This document shows positions 10,847 to 22,830 of a DNA stretch of 61,204 nt, piece by piece. The position numbers and the translations under genes were made by a program. The stretch's first letter is position 1. Every line of letters begins with the position of its first letter. The notes under the pieces were generated by a model. That model did not search any database. It saw only the letters and a program-made list of their open reading frames with translations, and had not been told where the DNA came from. The stretch lies in assembly GCF_001632365.1 (NCBI RefSeq), contig NW_024468533.1:445079-506282 (forward strand), written 5' to 3'. Source of the stretch: Laetiporus sulphureus 93-53. Lineage: Eukaryota; Basidiomycota; Agaricomycetes; Polyporales; Laetiporaceae.

Positions 10847-13365
10847 TCACGAATCGATAGTAGGCACGACCGTACGCAGGCGCTCCGGCACCAGCTCCGG
10901 CGGGAGCTTTGCGATCTGGTCCAGCGGTGCGCGCTTCGCCAGCGCGAGGAGGTTCAGCCGAAGCTGCCTCATCCTCGGATCCTCCTCTTCTCCGCTCTCC
11001 TTCTTCATTGTCATCGCCGGCTCCTCCATCGCACCCTTCATCGACGCGCCCCCGCTCTCCACCTTCCCGGCGCCCGCGCCCCCACGCTGCCCCGCGATCT
11101 CATCAATCGCATCCGCCGAGCGATCGAGTATGTATTGCAGCAGCGCCGCGTCCTCCTGCGTCTCCGTCCCCATCCCCGCCGTCACGCCCTCCTCATTCTG
11201 CTCGATCGCATACTGCAAGTACTCCATCGCGCTGCCCGAACTCGCCGCGCGCTCCTCCTCCTGCGCCTGTCTCCTCGCCTCGATCACCGCACGCCCATCC
11301 CACGCCTCCTCGACGGGTAGAGCTCCTCTGGCGCGCGAATCAAGGGCCTCATGTCGATCTGCGTGCCCAAAGCGTGCTGCAGCTTGAGAGGTCATGCGCG
11401 ATGTGAAGGTAGAGGTGCGCGGAAAGGGATAGCTGTAAGAGGACGTGCGACGATGCGTGGAAGGTAGGGTCGTCCAGCCGGCGTGCAGCCTCGCGGAGGA
11501 GCCGATGCCGCCCGTCGGTGAGCGGCTCGAGGATGTGCGTGTCGACGTACGCGGCGAGCGGCATACCTAGAGCGGTGTTCAGTGGCTTGCTCGTCTCCTC
11601 CTGCACGAGCCACTTCGTCAGTGCCTAGGACACCAAATCAAGAAGAAGCTTACGAGGTCCTCGGACGGTCTGACGAACTCTGTGAGACTCCGCACGTACG
11701 CAAGTCCGTCTACACCTCCGTAGACAACGTCCCGCAGATACTCCTCCGCCTCCGCGCCCTTGCCCCTCCAGTACTCTTCTTCTGCACCCTCCCCACCACC
11801 CATCTGCACATCCCTTGTATAGCCTTCTATCGTGCTCGCCTCGATACTCTCCCGTATTGCCTCACACACCTTCTCCTCTGAGTCGAACTCCTTCGCTACG
11901 TCCTTGACCTGCCTCTGCTTCGCGAGCTCACCCATCAGCGTCGCGTACACGCCAAAGTCCACCGCCACAGGCTCCCGGCCAGGCGAAGACTCGCCTTCGT
12001 TGTCCCGCTCGCGCGCGCGGCTGCGCGCAGGCGCATTACGGATGATCGTCCAGTGTCGCCGGGTCGCGCGTGTGCGGGACCTGGCGGAGATCTTCAGTGT
12101 GGAAGGGACAGGGACCGGTGCGGTGGGCGAAGCAGGGAGGTTCACCTGGACGGATAGGGTGCGCCAGGACGATCGGAGGGTCGGAAAGTGGGGAAGAGGG
12201 GGGTGAGAAGCGGTCGTGAAGGAGACTCGGGGGCAAAGAAGGAGAGGACAGAAAATGGGTTGTCCACTGCGAGGTGTTAGCTTTTCTCACATTATATAGG
12301 ATGTATGCTGCTCCCGTTCAGCATAGTCGAGACTGCCGTCTGCTCGATACGGCGGGCCTCCCTTCTCCATCCGCAGGCGCTCCTTCTTTGTTCTGTGTCG
12401 CTTGCCTGTACGGCTAATGAGCAATCAGTCACTTGTGAGCGGAAGGCCACCCACCTCGCAGCTTAAGTGCCAGCATCAATTCTGCCCAGTCCGAGCCAGG
12501 CGGGAACGCGCCCAGGCCATCCTTCGCACCAGGCAGTCCACCGTCATCCTCGAGGGTCTCCGACAGCGCGCCTGGCAGTTTCCGTGTACCTGCCGCTGCG
12601 GCGGCCCGCCGGCGGGGATGTGCGCTGGTTGATGCAGTAACGGAAGTGGGTGCAGACGCAGTGGATGTCCCGTCGTCGACGTCCATCGGCGTGCCCTTGT
12701 CCTGCGCGTCGTGGTCCCCCTCGATCTCGATAGTCCAATCCGTCTCGTACTTGATCACGCTGGCGGACGCCTTTGCGATGTGCTCGAGCGCAAAGGCCTC
12801 GATCTTCTCCGCTTCTGTGTGGTAGATCGTGCCGGGCGGGTTGAATGTCTTGGCGTTCGTGGTGACCAGGCGGATGTCGTCCTGTGGAGAATTCAGAAAC
12901 GTTAATGACAAGAAATTGTACACTACGCACCGCAAACTCCTCCAGTGATCGATATCTTCCGCGCTGTACTTTGTGAGACACCGTGCCTAGATCCATAGGT
13001 CGTTGGATCACATCCATGTAGCCAGGGACCTGCGAGACATCCACTGGTTGCAAGAAAAATGCATAGTCATCTTTCCTAATATCCCAAAAATTCAGAATAT
13101 AGCCTGAGAGCTATGCGCAGCATACTGACTTTTTGATCTTCGCAATGAGCTTTGTGAGCACCTCCTTCAGCGGCTCGAGCTTTGGCGGCCGAGGGATCTT
13201 CTGCACCTTGCCGTCATCGTATGGACTGTTGAGGCTTTTCCGGCCTTTCCTGTTCTTTAATGCCTGTACTGTCTTGAGGAATGGGAGAACGAGTCGCAAG
13301 CCACTTCCTCCACTTCCGCTGGCATTGTGGGAGTGAGATGATGGAGGAGAATCGAGAGCGTCGTC
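10847..13365 (-). CDS. Bromodomain protein (BRD7/BRD9-like), probable chromatin-remodelling subunit
   Basis: Minus-strand gene with about six exons. The first recognisable exon (from about 13365, N-terminus unresolved) gives RLVLPFLKTVQALKNRKG and leads into a bromodomain: DDYAFFLQPVDVSQVPGYMD, RPMDLGTVSHKVQRGRY, an intron at about 12885-12930, then DDIRLVTTNAKTFNPPGTIY. The acetyl-lysine-contacting Asn is in TTNAKTFN. A linker, a GKRHRTKKERLRMEKGG segment and a helical C-terminal region ending PELVPERLRTVVP follow; TGA or TAA at the 10847 end. Near 11375 and 11315 the family-like frame is left and regained: a 2-nt gain (CTCTC) and a 1-nt loss about 60 nt apart, which together restore frame. 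These could be sequencing indels. The resemblance to BRD7/9 is inferred from layout, not proven. Confidence 0.75.
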
Positions 13366-13379
13366 TATCGTTCGGGGAG

Positions 13380-13658
13380 TCGAACGTTAGGGAGGAAATG
13401 TCACGTATTAAGTTAGGTTGAATTATGGGCTGTTACGTCGCATCCTGAATTTGCAAATAGGGGGATAACGGTCGATAAGTCGTCATTGCTGGTGGGCGGC
13501 GGCCACCTTCAGTTTGTTCGCTACATCCAGCGGTCCATCGCGCATGAAAGCTAAAATTACAATCAGTAGGCTAATCGTGAAAGGCGTGCGGACAAGATCA
13601 CTTCTGCCGACAGTGCTGATCTGCTCGCGGTAACTTGTACGCGTTAAGACCGGATACC
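13380..13658. promoter_or_regulatory. Divergent promoter region between bromodomain gene and MON2
   Basis: About 280 bp separate the two divergently arranged genes, so both promoters should lie here, possibly with a first exon of the bromodomain gene near 13440-13490 on the minus strand (ATGACGACTTATCGACC...). No clear TATA box was seen. Confidence 0.4.
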
Positions 13659-16600
13659 ATGAGTTCCCTCACATTTCTGGTAACGGAGCTGCAGGTGCGT
13701 CGGATTTCGCGGGGCACATACTGTACATTTAACCGGGTCCCTTTTGTCTAGTCGCTCGCTAGTGAGACGCGCCGGAAGCACCCCGACGTCCGCGAGGTAT
13801 TTATCTGATTCACTGCTGCGACTTCCGACTGTAGATCGCGTCCACGTTGCTGATTACATCTTGGACTTAGTTCAGGCTGCAGAGAAATCCCTTGCTATCC
13901 TACGCTCATCACCAGAACAGGCCACTATCCATTTAGCGTCAGGTATGATGCTAGTTTCGCCGGAGGCAGGGTGATCTCATTTCTCGTTGATAGATGGACC
14001 TCAATCCGACGATCTCCTCCGTCCCGTCTTCATGGGATGCGCCACAAAGAATGCCAAAGTCGTCGCTATTTCCCTAGGGTCGCTTCAACGCCTCATTGCG
14101 CTGAAGGCGGTACCGCAGAGCACCGTACCGCTCATCGTCACTACTATGAACGACTGCGTGAACCAGGGAGTCGACATACAGCTGCGCATACTACAAACCC
14201 TCCTCTCGCTCATCACCAATTTCCTGGCTGTTCATAGCGAACTACTGGGTGACGTGTGTACCCGCGAAATGCGGAAGCATAGACACAACTGACAAGTCAA
14301 CGTAGGCTCTCCTGCTATGCTTCAAGCTCCAGGAATCGCGCATAGCGGTCGTGACGTCAACCGCTGCCGCGACTCTCCGACAATTGGTTATGTTTGTCGT
14401 GGACAAAGTCGTGGACGAAGACCACCGAGACGAGGTTGAAGTCAGCTCAATGACGGAGACTACTCTTCCGAATGGCAAGACCAAGGCTCTCGGCCCATCT
14501 GCTCTCGATGCCTTTGCTGTATTCCAGGACCTGTGCTTGCTAGCGGACGCTGAACATCCGCACTTTTTGAAGCCGAATGTGCTACGAAAGACGTTTGCGC
14601 TGGAGCTCATCGAGAGCGTGCTGACCAACTATCACGATCTGTTTCGAAAGATATTTGTTGTGCGATTTCTTATAGAGAAGCAGTGATTTAAATCCTTGCA
14701 GCATGACGAGCTTCTACAATTCCTACAGCACCATCTTTCTCTTTTACTGCTCAAAGCTCTATCGGACCGTCCAAACTTTCCCCTCACCCTGCGTGCGACG
14801 CGAGTATGTTTTCCTGCTGCCAAAGCAGTTCTCCCTCGAGCTCAAGAGTGAGTCCGAGGTCTTCCTCATGCTGCTCATCAGGATTGTGAGTGCAGACGGG
14901 ACCGATGGAGACCAGATCGATCACGCTCACCCACATGGGCCGCGTCCTTTGTGGATGCGTGTACTCTCAATGGAGGTGATGAGAGGGTGAGTTGACTGCC
15001 CAGGTAATCGACTACTGATGCTCAACTGTCTCGTAGACTTTGCAGTGATGCCGAGCTGATGCGTAAGATCTGGGAACGTTACGACGCAGAGGCTGAGGGC
15101 TCGAAAATCTTCACATCCCTCGTCACAGCCCTGAAGCGCCTCGTGACCGAGAAGCCCGACCTTCTTGGAGTGTGCACAGAGATGTACGGTGTCGGCGTGC
15201 CTACAGGCAGTGGGTCAAGTTCAGATCTTAGTGCATATGGCTTGGATGTTGGGGGTGTGGCTGGAATGGTGGCAAATGCTGCGAGCGCTACGGTATCAGA
15301 TGTTGCAAGCATGATGGGCTCTGAGGTTGGGCTCAGTATGCAAGAATCAGCGATGAAGCTGCAATGGTGGGTTGTGCGAGTAAGCAACGACCTATTGAGC
15401 GGGGACTAATGTGGCATAAAACGTTACAGCATCGATCAACTTGACAAAGCGGATTCCCCGGGGATCCCAGAACCGTACATCTATCTGCTCGGAGTTCAGT
15501 GTCTCGTCGCACTTTGCGAGGGTTTCTCGGCGTTCACAAGGCCTCTGTAAAACACGATTATGCTTCAGCGTCCCCGCGCTGCAGGAGAGCCTGTCATGCG
15601 TGCACCCCCTGCGCTGAACATTGACGCAATTCCCACCGAGGAACCATACGCGAAACCACTTCGCACCGTCCACGACATGGTAGAGAGCGGATGGCCTGCA
15701 CTTCTTGCAGCGCTCTCCTTCCTGATCTCGACCAATCTCTCCGACGAACTCTTCGTAGACGTCCTAGCAAGCTACCAAGCGCTCACTACGGTCTCAGGCA
15801 TGCTCGGGCTTTCTACACCTCGCGACGCCTTCTTCACGAGTCTCGCACATCTGGCGATCCCCATCGGGGTCTTGTCGAGCCTAGACGCTTACCCGCACCT
15901 TTCAATACATGGCGATCCCATCACTCCTCGGAGCACTGCCAGTACATTCTCAGAGAATCTTGGCCTCGCTCTTACAGGATCTGCACCTTCGACACCTCCA
16001 GGATTCTCCGAGCGCAACATGGCTTGCCTTAAGGTACTCGTTAGCAGCGCGCTGTTCCTTGCTGGTAGTCTGGGCGATAGCTGGCTGAACATATTGGAAG
16101 TGCTTCAAAACGCGGATGATGTCCTGTCGGTGAAGGGTGGTCGTCCATCTGCGTCGAAACGTGCCACTATCGGACCAGGGTCTGGCGTGTTGCCCGTGGC
16201 CCGCACAGGCTCATTAGGTAGTTCACAATCGCCATCGGCTGGCGGTTCAGGTGGCAGTCAGGGCCAAGTGCAACCCACTCACCCACTTTTGGCTGATCTG
16301 GATCCGGAGAGCATGCAGCATGCGATTCAGCGCCTTTTTGATGCGTCGAAGAATCTCGATGATGATGCGTTCCGGGACTTTGTCAATGCTCTTTGCAAAC
16401 TCAGCGCAGCAATGGTTGAGATGCAATCGTCGAACAACGAAACGTTGGTTCGTGACTCTGAATCAGTAGATGATGTGGCGAGCAGTCCTACTTTGTCTCC
16501 ACCTTCCGACTCGGCACATCGCAGAAGGGTTAGCGGGCTCCAGATGCTCCGGACTCCGGTAATTACTCTTTCATGCGCGAGTGACGTGTACTTACTTGGT

Positions 16601-19440
16601 TATTTATAGCTCTCTGGCGACTTTGGGATCAGCAAACTGGGCGGAATAGCTACTCTAAACATTCATCGCCTCATCTATAGATCCCCCGAGGTCGCCTGGG
16701 ATCCTATCACCGAACATCTCTTATCTGTCATTCTTAATCATACTGCCCCTGGTTCTGTGCGCGTCCAAGCTGCCCGTGTTCTCGATGACATACTCGTCGT
16801 GGTTCCCAGAAATCTGTCTACCACCGGTGACCTGCAGCCCAAAGTACAATGACGCGTATTGGACGTACTTGCTCAACAAGTGATATCGGACGGGATCGCG
16901 ATGAACAGTTCGACCATCGAGGTGCGCCGGATGGGATTTGAGACTCTTCACCAGATCCTCCAGGCGTCTGGACATACGCTCGTCATAGGATGGGAAACCA
17001 TTTTCGAGATGCTGAGCAGTGTCTGCAGGCCCGCGTTTCCCTCATCATTATCTGTGGAGACTGTAGTAGGTGCATCATCAAAGGCTGAGCCTTCAAAGAC
17101 AATCCCACAGCCACTCACGTACACAAGCGAGAAGGGATACAACACGCTAGTCAAGATCGCCTTTCAATCGCTGACTTTGGTTTGTGATTCTCTGACATCA
17201 CTTTCACCTGAGCATCTCCGGCTATGCATCAGCACTCTTGGCCAGTTCGGTCGACAGGCAGATACCAACATCGCTCTCACCGCTGCGGAGAGCTTGCTTT
17301 GGGGTGTGTCGGACTCGATACAGGCCAAGCGCAAAGACTCGGACAAGGAGCCGGAGTATAGTGAATTGTGGATGTTCCTCTTGACGGAGATCCTAGGCTT
17401 ATGCACGGATGCCCGACCCGAAGTGCGCGTTGGCGCTAATCAGACATTGTTCCGTACGCTTCAGCTCTACGGAGCCACGCTCAGCCTAGAGACATGGGAC
17501 GCATGCATATGGAAGATCACGTTTCCGCTCCTCGACGCAATCACGGCTGGCGTGCGACAAGCCACATCTGGCGAACCGGCGCACTTGGGACCCATACCAG
17601 CTGATCAACAGTGGGACGAGTCGAAGATCCTCGCATTGCAGTCCATCGGCTCCATATTCCACGAGTTCCTCGTCTCCAAGATCATGCCACTGGCGTCATT
17701 CGCTGATGCCTGGGACGTCTTCGTCAGCCGCATCCGGGATTCATGGCTGCATGACAATCGGGATGTGAGTGCCACAGCGGTGCGCTGTATGGATAAAGCG
17801 ATTAGGGCCTTGGCCGACGTGAACGAAGATGCCGCAAATGCAACCGAGGCTGCATTGGACAGAGTATGGCGTGCGTGCGATGAGATGGGGGAAGCCGTTC
17901 AGATGGGCGGTTCCGAGGGGTCCGTCAATCGGTCATCGGTGAAGGAGACCTTCAGACCGTTCACTCAGGAGAGCCTGATGGCGTTTGTGGACGTCATTCG
18001 TAGCATGCGATCTGTTGCAAAGTCGGTGCACAAGCACGAATGGGCCATAGAACAGCTTGAGCGGCTGATGGCTATACTTAAAGGTGAGCTGTCTCGGGCG
18101 TTGTCCTTGTCCTTGACGTGTAGCACTAAGCTCATGTGCAGGCGTCCTCACGTATCCGGATTCGCAGGACTTCAGACCTGATGTGGACGCACTCAGCCCG
18201 GTCCAGGTATGTGCTTCTGACGGCAGTCATTCCGGAAGGTAAACAATATATAACTGTATCAACAGGGAGCAGTCTTGGAGGTCATCGATACCATCGACCT
18301 CAATGTACCAGGAGCCTCATCTCTCGTCCTACGCGACCTATCAGAATATGTGACCCTGCCCTTCCTTGCAGCGTTCGACATCCCAGAGCCAAAGCCCTCA
18401 TCGGTTCCGGCTCGCTCAGCTCAGCTGCGCATGGGTCCTAAACAGGTCACGTACATCGGGCTATCGAAGAAGGTCATGCCGATGCTCGTCGATCTGTTCA
18501 TGCGATTCAAGGACCAGGCCACTTTGTATGTCGATGGGACTCTTGAAAGGATTTTCTCGGTGCGTCCGGCGGTGGATCTCGTGCCAGAGATTGCTTAATT
18601 TTGCTTGCAGGCTTACGGCATACCGATCAAGATGAAATATGAGTGCCCTGCGCCGTCAAAGTTTGGTAAAGATCCTCCGCTATGGAAGACAGCCACGACT
18701 AGCTTCCTCAAGATCGTCAAAGAATGTGGACCACAGATGCAAGCCCTCGGAGAAAGTGAGCATCGGTTTCATACACTTCGCTCCGTGGCTGACATCCGTG
18801 AGCAGGCATCCCCGATGACAGAAGAGAAGCTATATGGCGGCAAATCGTTGACACCTTCAGAGGAGGCATCTTAGCCGACTGGTGAGCCGCGTCACTGACG
18901 AGATCCTCACGTTTCAGCTAACGATCGATCGAAACCATCCTTCAGCTCTCCCGCCGACAGCTTCCCGCTTGACGTCCAAGAAGAAGAAGAGAACTTTGAC
19001 CTCGCCCTGCTCGCCGCGCTCGAGATCGACGTGATCTCGTATCTCGGGGAAGCCTGCATCCCGGACTACCTTATTCTGCAGCTCGCGCGGATCCTGCACC
19101 AGGGCAGCCGGCTGCGCGATGAAGACAACTACCTCCCGCCCTCACCAAAATCGATCTCGGAAGGCTTGGGCAAGCGGCTGTCGCAGGAGTTTGAAACGAT
19201 AGAGCGGTTCGGAGACCCCGAGCTCGCGGTGGGGAGCACCGAGGCTGGGCGGGCACTTCCGCGCGAACGGTTCTCGTATTGGTGTTTCGACTTGCTGTTC
19301 CTCATATGCTCTGATACAGCCAAAGGTGTACGCCTGATGCTTGCACGGTCACTTCATCCAGAACGTCGTCATCAGAACTGCTGCTGTGCTCGTTCTACGA
19401 GGCCGCTACGAATCGGCGCTTCTTATTGTCCATCAATTGC
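13659..19440 (+). pseudogene. MON2: MON2-like endosome/Golgi trafficking scaffold, with lesions and a lost 3' end
   Basis: Mon2 is a large Sec7-related HEAT-repeat protein without the Sec7 domain. It works at the trans-Golgi and endosomes with Dop1 and the flippase Neo1. The start ATG at 13659 gives MSSLTFLVTELQ, then an intron, then SLASETRRKHPDVRE. Further matches are LLRPVFMGCATKNAKVV (about 14020), QLRILQTLLSLITNFL (14180), PRPLWMRVLSMEVMRG (14945), KIWERYDAEAEGSKIF (15063), TNLSDELFVDVLASYQALT (15735) and YLGEACIPDYLILQLARILH (19040). About twelve introns are needed. Lesions: a 1-nt frameshift near 14803, a TAA at 15548-15550 (family residue Tyr), and a TGA at 16850-16852 (probably CGA). 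After TAK at about 19324 the C-terminus becomes poorly recognisable, and a P450 start codon follows at 19460. Probably inactive as written, unless the lesions are sequence errors. Confidence 0.8.
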
Positions 19441-19459
19441 CACGAAGGTGACTTACATC

Positions 19460-20070
19460 ATGTATCTGACTTCGGTAGCGGTGCCCCTGCTGCTCTCGCT
19501 TGTAGCCATAGTCGTGTACAAAACGTCGTACCCACGTCTTCCGCTTCTTCCTGGTCAGAAGCCCACTTTTTGGGTCGGCAATTGATGCTCGTCAGCTTCC
19601 AGCCACCAAGCCTTAGTTGACGCATGTGAAATGGGCGCAAGAATATGGTATGCGACCGCGAAACCCCTTAACGTAGATTCCACTCACCTCGGACAGATTC
19701 CTCTTGTGTACTTCCATATCTACGGCCGGAAGATACCATCCTGTATTCATTGCAGACAACTCTCGATTTGCTCGACAAACCGCTCGGCTGTCTACTATGA
19801 CCGGCCGATGGCATGCTGTACATGAAGCTTCCGGAAGGAAGCTTGCTGTATGCAGCATATCAGTAAACCATCCTCGGCTCAAGAAATATCGTAGACCGCT
19901 GCAGACGGGTCTAATCCCGCGTGCTGTACACAGCTATCGCCCAATGCAAGAAGGAGAGGTGCATGCGCTCGTGCGCCAGCTTGCGAAGTCGCCCGAATAG
20001 TTCATTTCTCACGTTAGGAGGTCAGCTAACGAAACCATGTCAATAGAGCGAAATTTGGCCCGTCACTGAT
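19460..20070 (+). pseudogene. Cytochrome P450 relic, N-terminal part
   Basis: ATG at 19460 starts MYLTSVAVPLLLSLVAIVVY, a membrane anchor. It is followed by the Pro-rich hinge PRLPLLPGQKP and then, with a frame change, KWAQEYG. An intron at about 19650-19698 leads to IPLVYFHIYGRKI. In other frames come fragments matching the B-C helices (LDLLDKP, YYDRPMA) and NPRAVHSYRP-like GLIPRAVHSYRPMQEGEVHA. Several stops and shifts break it and no heme region follows. It begins immediately after the damaged end of MON2. Confidence 0.7.
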
Positions 20071-20701
20071 GCACACAACACTTGCTAGAAATGCGGCAGA
20101 CCCGAACCGGTTTCAGGATCAAAGGTCATTTCGGCATCTTCCTGCGAACATTTGCGAATCAACAAATAGATAAGGCGGGCATTTGATTGCACAGCATACA
20201 GTGGCGCCACTCACTGGGTGGTGAACCAAATACTTTTTTCGGTGGACATTTCCAGGCCTTCGCAGATGGACGACCGATACATAGATCCGCGATGTCTGCT
20301 AATGTCATTACTTTATCACTTTCTACCAACTCATGATAGTGATGTTCTGCGTGGCCCTGGAGTTTACATACTACGCGGTTAGCGTAGTCGTGGTAAATTG
20401 TGCTGTAGAAAAGACTCCGCCGTTCTATAAGCATGTGGCCCTCATAGTAATAGGGAAAGTTGTTGGAGCAACTTCTCGCTATATGCATCATGTAATTGAA
20501 TATTTTGTTATGTTGGTAAGACCCATCATACTTGCTCCTTGATCCAAACAGTATTTCTATGCATTTTGGGTATACATACATCGATGAGATTTAGAAATTG
20601 AACAAACTTGAACATGGTATGGACTGTCGCCGAAGGTGATGCCTTCACACCGAAGATTTGAGGTTTGCAACTGGAGGTGACCGATTGCGTTCCATGCGAC
20701 T
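20071..20701. other. Gap between two P450 sequences
   Basis: Holds a 140-aa minus-strand frame at 20159-20581 with no recognised domain. The rest is non-coding as far as I can see. The + strand frame at 20333-20542 is hydrophobic but unrecognised. Confidence 0.35.
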
Positions 20702-22830
20702 CTATTCCTCTATCTTCAGCCTCAACTCAGACCGACGCACAGCCCTGACCATGAGCGGCTTCTGGAGTATCGTCGTACGCATGTTGAGGATGCCATCGCG
20801 GTATGCCTGTACGTCGAATCCCGCAGCAAGCTCCATGTCGTAGTTCAAGACGAGTCTAGCGAGCACGAGCCTCATTTCCTGGTATGCAAATGCTTTCCCG
20901 ATGCATGCGTGCGGTCCTGCATGGATAGTCAAATTGAGCTTGCATTGTAGAAAATTGAAATGCATCAAGCGTTCGACATACCGGATGAGAAGGAAAATAA
21001 AGCCGTCTTCTCCGTCTTTGAACCAGGCCCGAGGCCCTCAGGCAGCCATCGTTCGGGCCGGAAACCCTAAATCACCACGCATCTCGGCATCATCGGCATA
21101 TCTGAACTTTCGCGTGTTGGCTCACCAACGGGTCGGGCCAATAATTCTCTGGGCTCATTTGTTGTGAATAAGCAGCAATCGCAACGATTGTCCCCTCTGG
21201 TATGTGCCTCCCTTCAAGTACGAAACCTCCGGTAGGCACGATACGCGGCACGAAGAAGGACGATCCGAGGCGGAGTGCCTCGGTGATTACTGCGTTCAGG
21301 AACGCGAGACTTGCCAGCGTCCCATGGTCAAGGTGGTCCATCGGGTTAGCGAAAACATTATCGAGCTCTGCACGTAGCATGGTGTAGTATTCCGGGCGCG
21401 ACAACAGAAAGTAGAAAATGTGGGCCAATGTGGTCGACGTATTGTCAGAGCCTGTGATGAAACTAAAAACCCGCTGCGATGATGACACAATTAGAAGCAT
21501 GGTGCTCACCTCCTTGAATGGCTATAATAGCCTCGACCTTGAGGTCCTCGTGTGGGATCTTATCTCCAGTCACGGAATCCCCCGCCAACTGTGGCATTTG
21601 TATGATCAGCAGGAGCATACAGCGACAGAAATCCATCGAGAACAAACCAAGTACGAGCTGAGATCGCGTATTGTCACATTGTCATCGGTTTCGATTCGCC
21701 TCTGCATGAACTGCGCAGCCACATCCCGCAGACGCGTGAGGGATCGGCCCACAGGGAGGTGCCAGATAATGTCCATGAGCCAGGGGGACTGTCCAATGCT
21801 ACTACATTGTAAGTCACTGATACATACGACAGACGAGGGTGATATTGCACCTGTCCACGTAGCTCACCGCTAACCTGCCGCCATGAACGAGATGTTCCGG
21901 ATCGCCGCGCCTCATGAGCTCCTACATGTGGATCTAGATTCAACTATCTCTGAATGTTGTATGAATGCTGCGACTGACTAGATCATTAGATCCACCGAAA
22001 ACTATTTCACCCTGTTGAGCGGTCAGGCCAGACCCTACGGAAGTCCAGATTGCACGTACCATCACGTCATATGCCCAATGGCACAAACACTCTGCAAGGT
22101 CGACCGTTCCCTCCTTGCTCCTGGCCTGCCTCTTCTCGATGCATTCCAGAATCTGTGACGCCCGCCGCTCCAGCACGGGGAAGAAGTTCGAAACCCTTCA
22201 ATTACCAGTATCAGATACTTAGCATGAGGAGATGCCGGGTTCGCTCACGCTGCGCTAGTGAATGCTGATGACCAGATTCGCTTGCGGTCACTATGGATTT
22301 TCTCCGTGTCCTGCTTAAAGAAGAGGGCGACGGCGCGATTATGCCCGGGAAAAAGGTATGAGTCGCTCTTCGCCATGTGCATGTGTGCGCTGTAAATAAT
22401 GTTCGCGGAGAGCGTGTTGATGGAGAGCGTGTTCGGGCCTGGAAGATAGTAGCTTTCGCAAGGATGAACTATGCTAAACATGATGGGACACACCTATCCG
22501 GACGAATGGGCCGTACACGCGATGCAGTTCGTCGAGGACGTGGTGGTGCTTTCCCTTGAATAACACGTAAGTGAGACATAGGTTGCTAACATGCCATAGT
22601 CGCGGTCCGGGATATGATGCAAGGGGATGCAAGGGCGACAAGCGGTACACCACTACACTGAGCAAAGCGGAGGCCATATACAGGCACACGACAGAAGCGG
22701 TATGTATCAGCGCCATGTGGGCGGATGCGACTCGCAAGTTGATTCCATAGAGAAACACAAAAGTTATGCATAGCGCTGCGGCGGCATAGTCACCACGGAC
22801 GGAGCGGCGATTCAAAATTGCCCATGTTCC
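20702..22830 (-). pseudogene. Membrane-bound cytochrome P450 monooxygenase, nearly complete, one frameshift
   Basis: Minus-strand multi-exon P450. The N-terminal exon (from about 22830 to 22515) has two hydrophobic segments, then LSPLHPLASYPGPRLWHVSN, the hinge, and VYGPFVRIG. Next exons: GPNTLSINTLSANIIY (22440), HSDRKRIWSSAFTS (helix C WxxxR-like), ECIEKRQARSKEGTVDLAE (22130), SPWLMDIIWHLPVGRSL (21800), HEDLKVEAIIAIQ, the I-helix GSDNTSTTLAHI (21450), ITEALRLGSSFFVPRI with ExxR (21280), and GTIVAIAAYSQQMSPENYW. Heme loop: GPHACIGKAFAYQEMRLV (20900). The PERW segment near 21055 is only readable after a 1-nt shift in GGGTTTCCGG. Start codon not resolved. Resembles Agaricomycete P450s that begin with several membrane segments. 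Substrate unknown. Confidence 0.8.

Noticed and set aside
10909..11406. 165-aa + strand frame rich in Pro/Ser/Arg
   Set aside because: It is antisense to the bromodomain gene's C-terminal exon; the composition is a reading of GC-rich coding sequence in the wrong strand.
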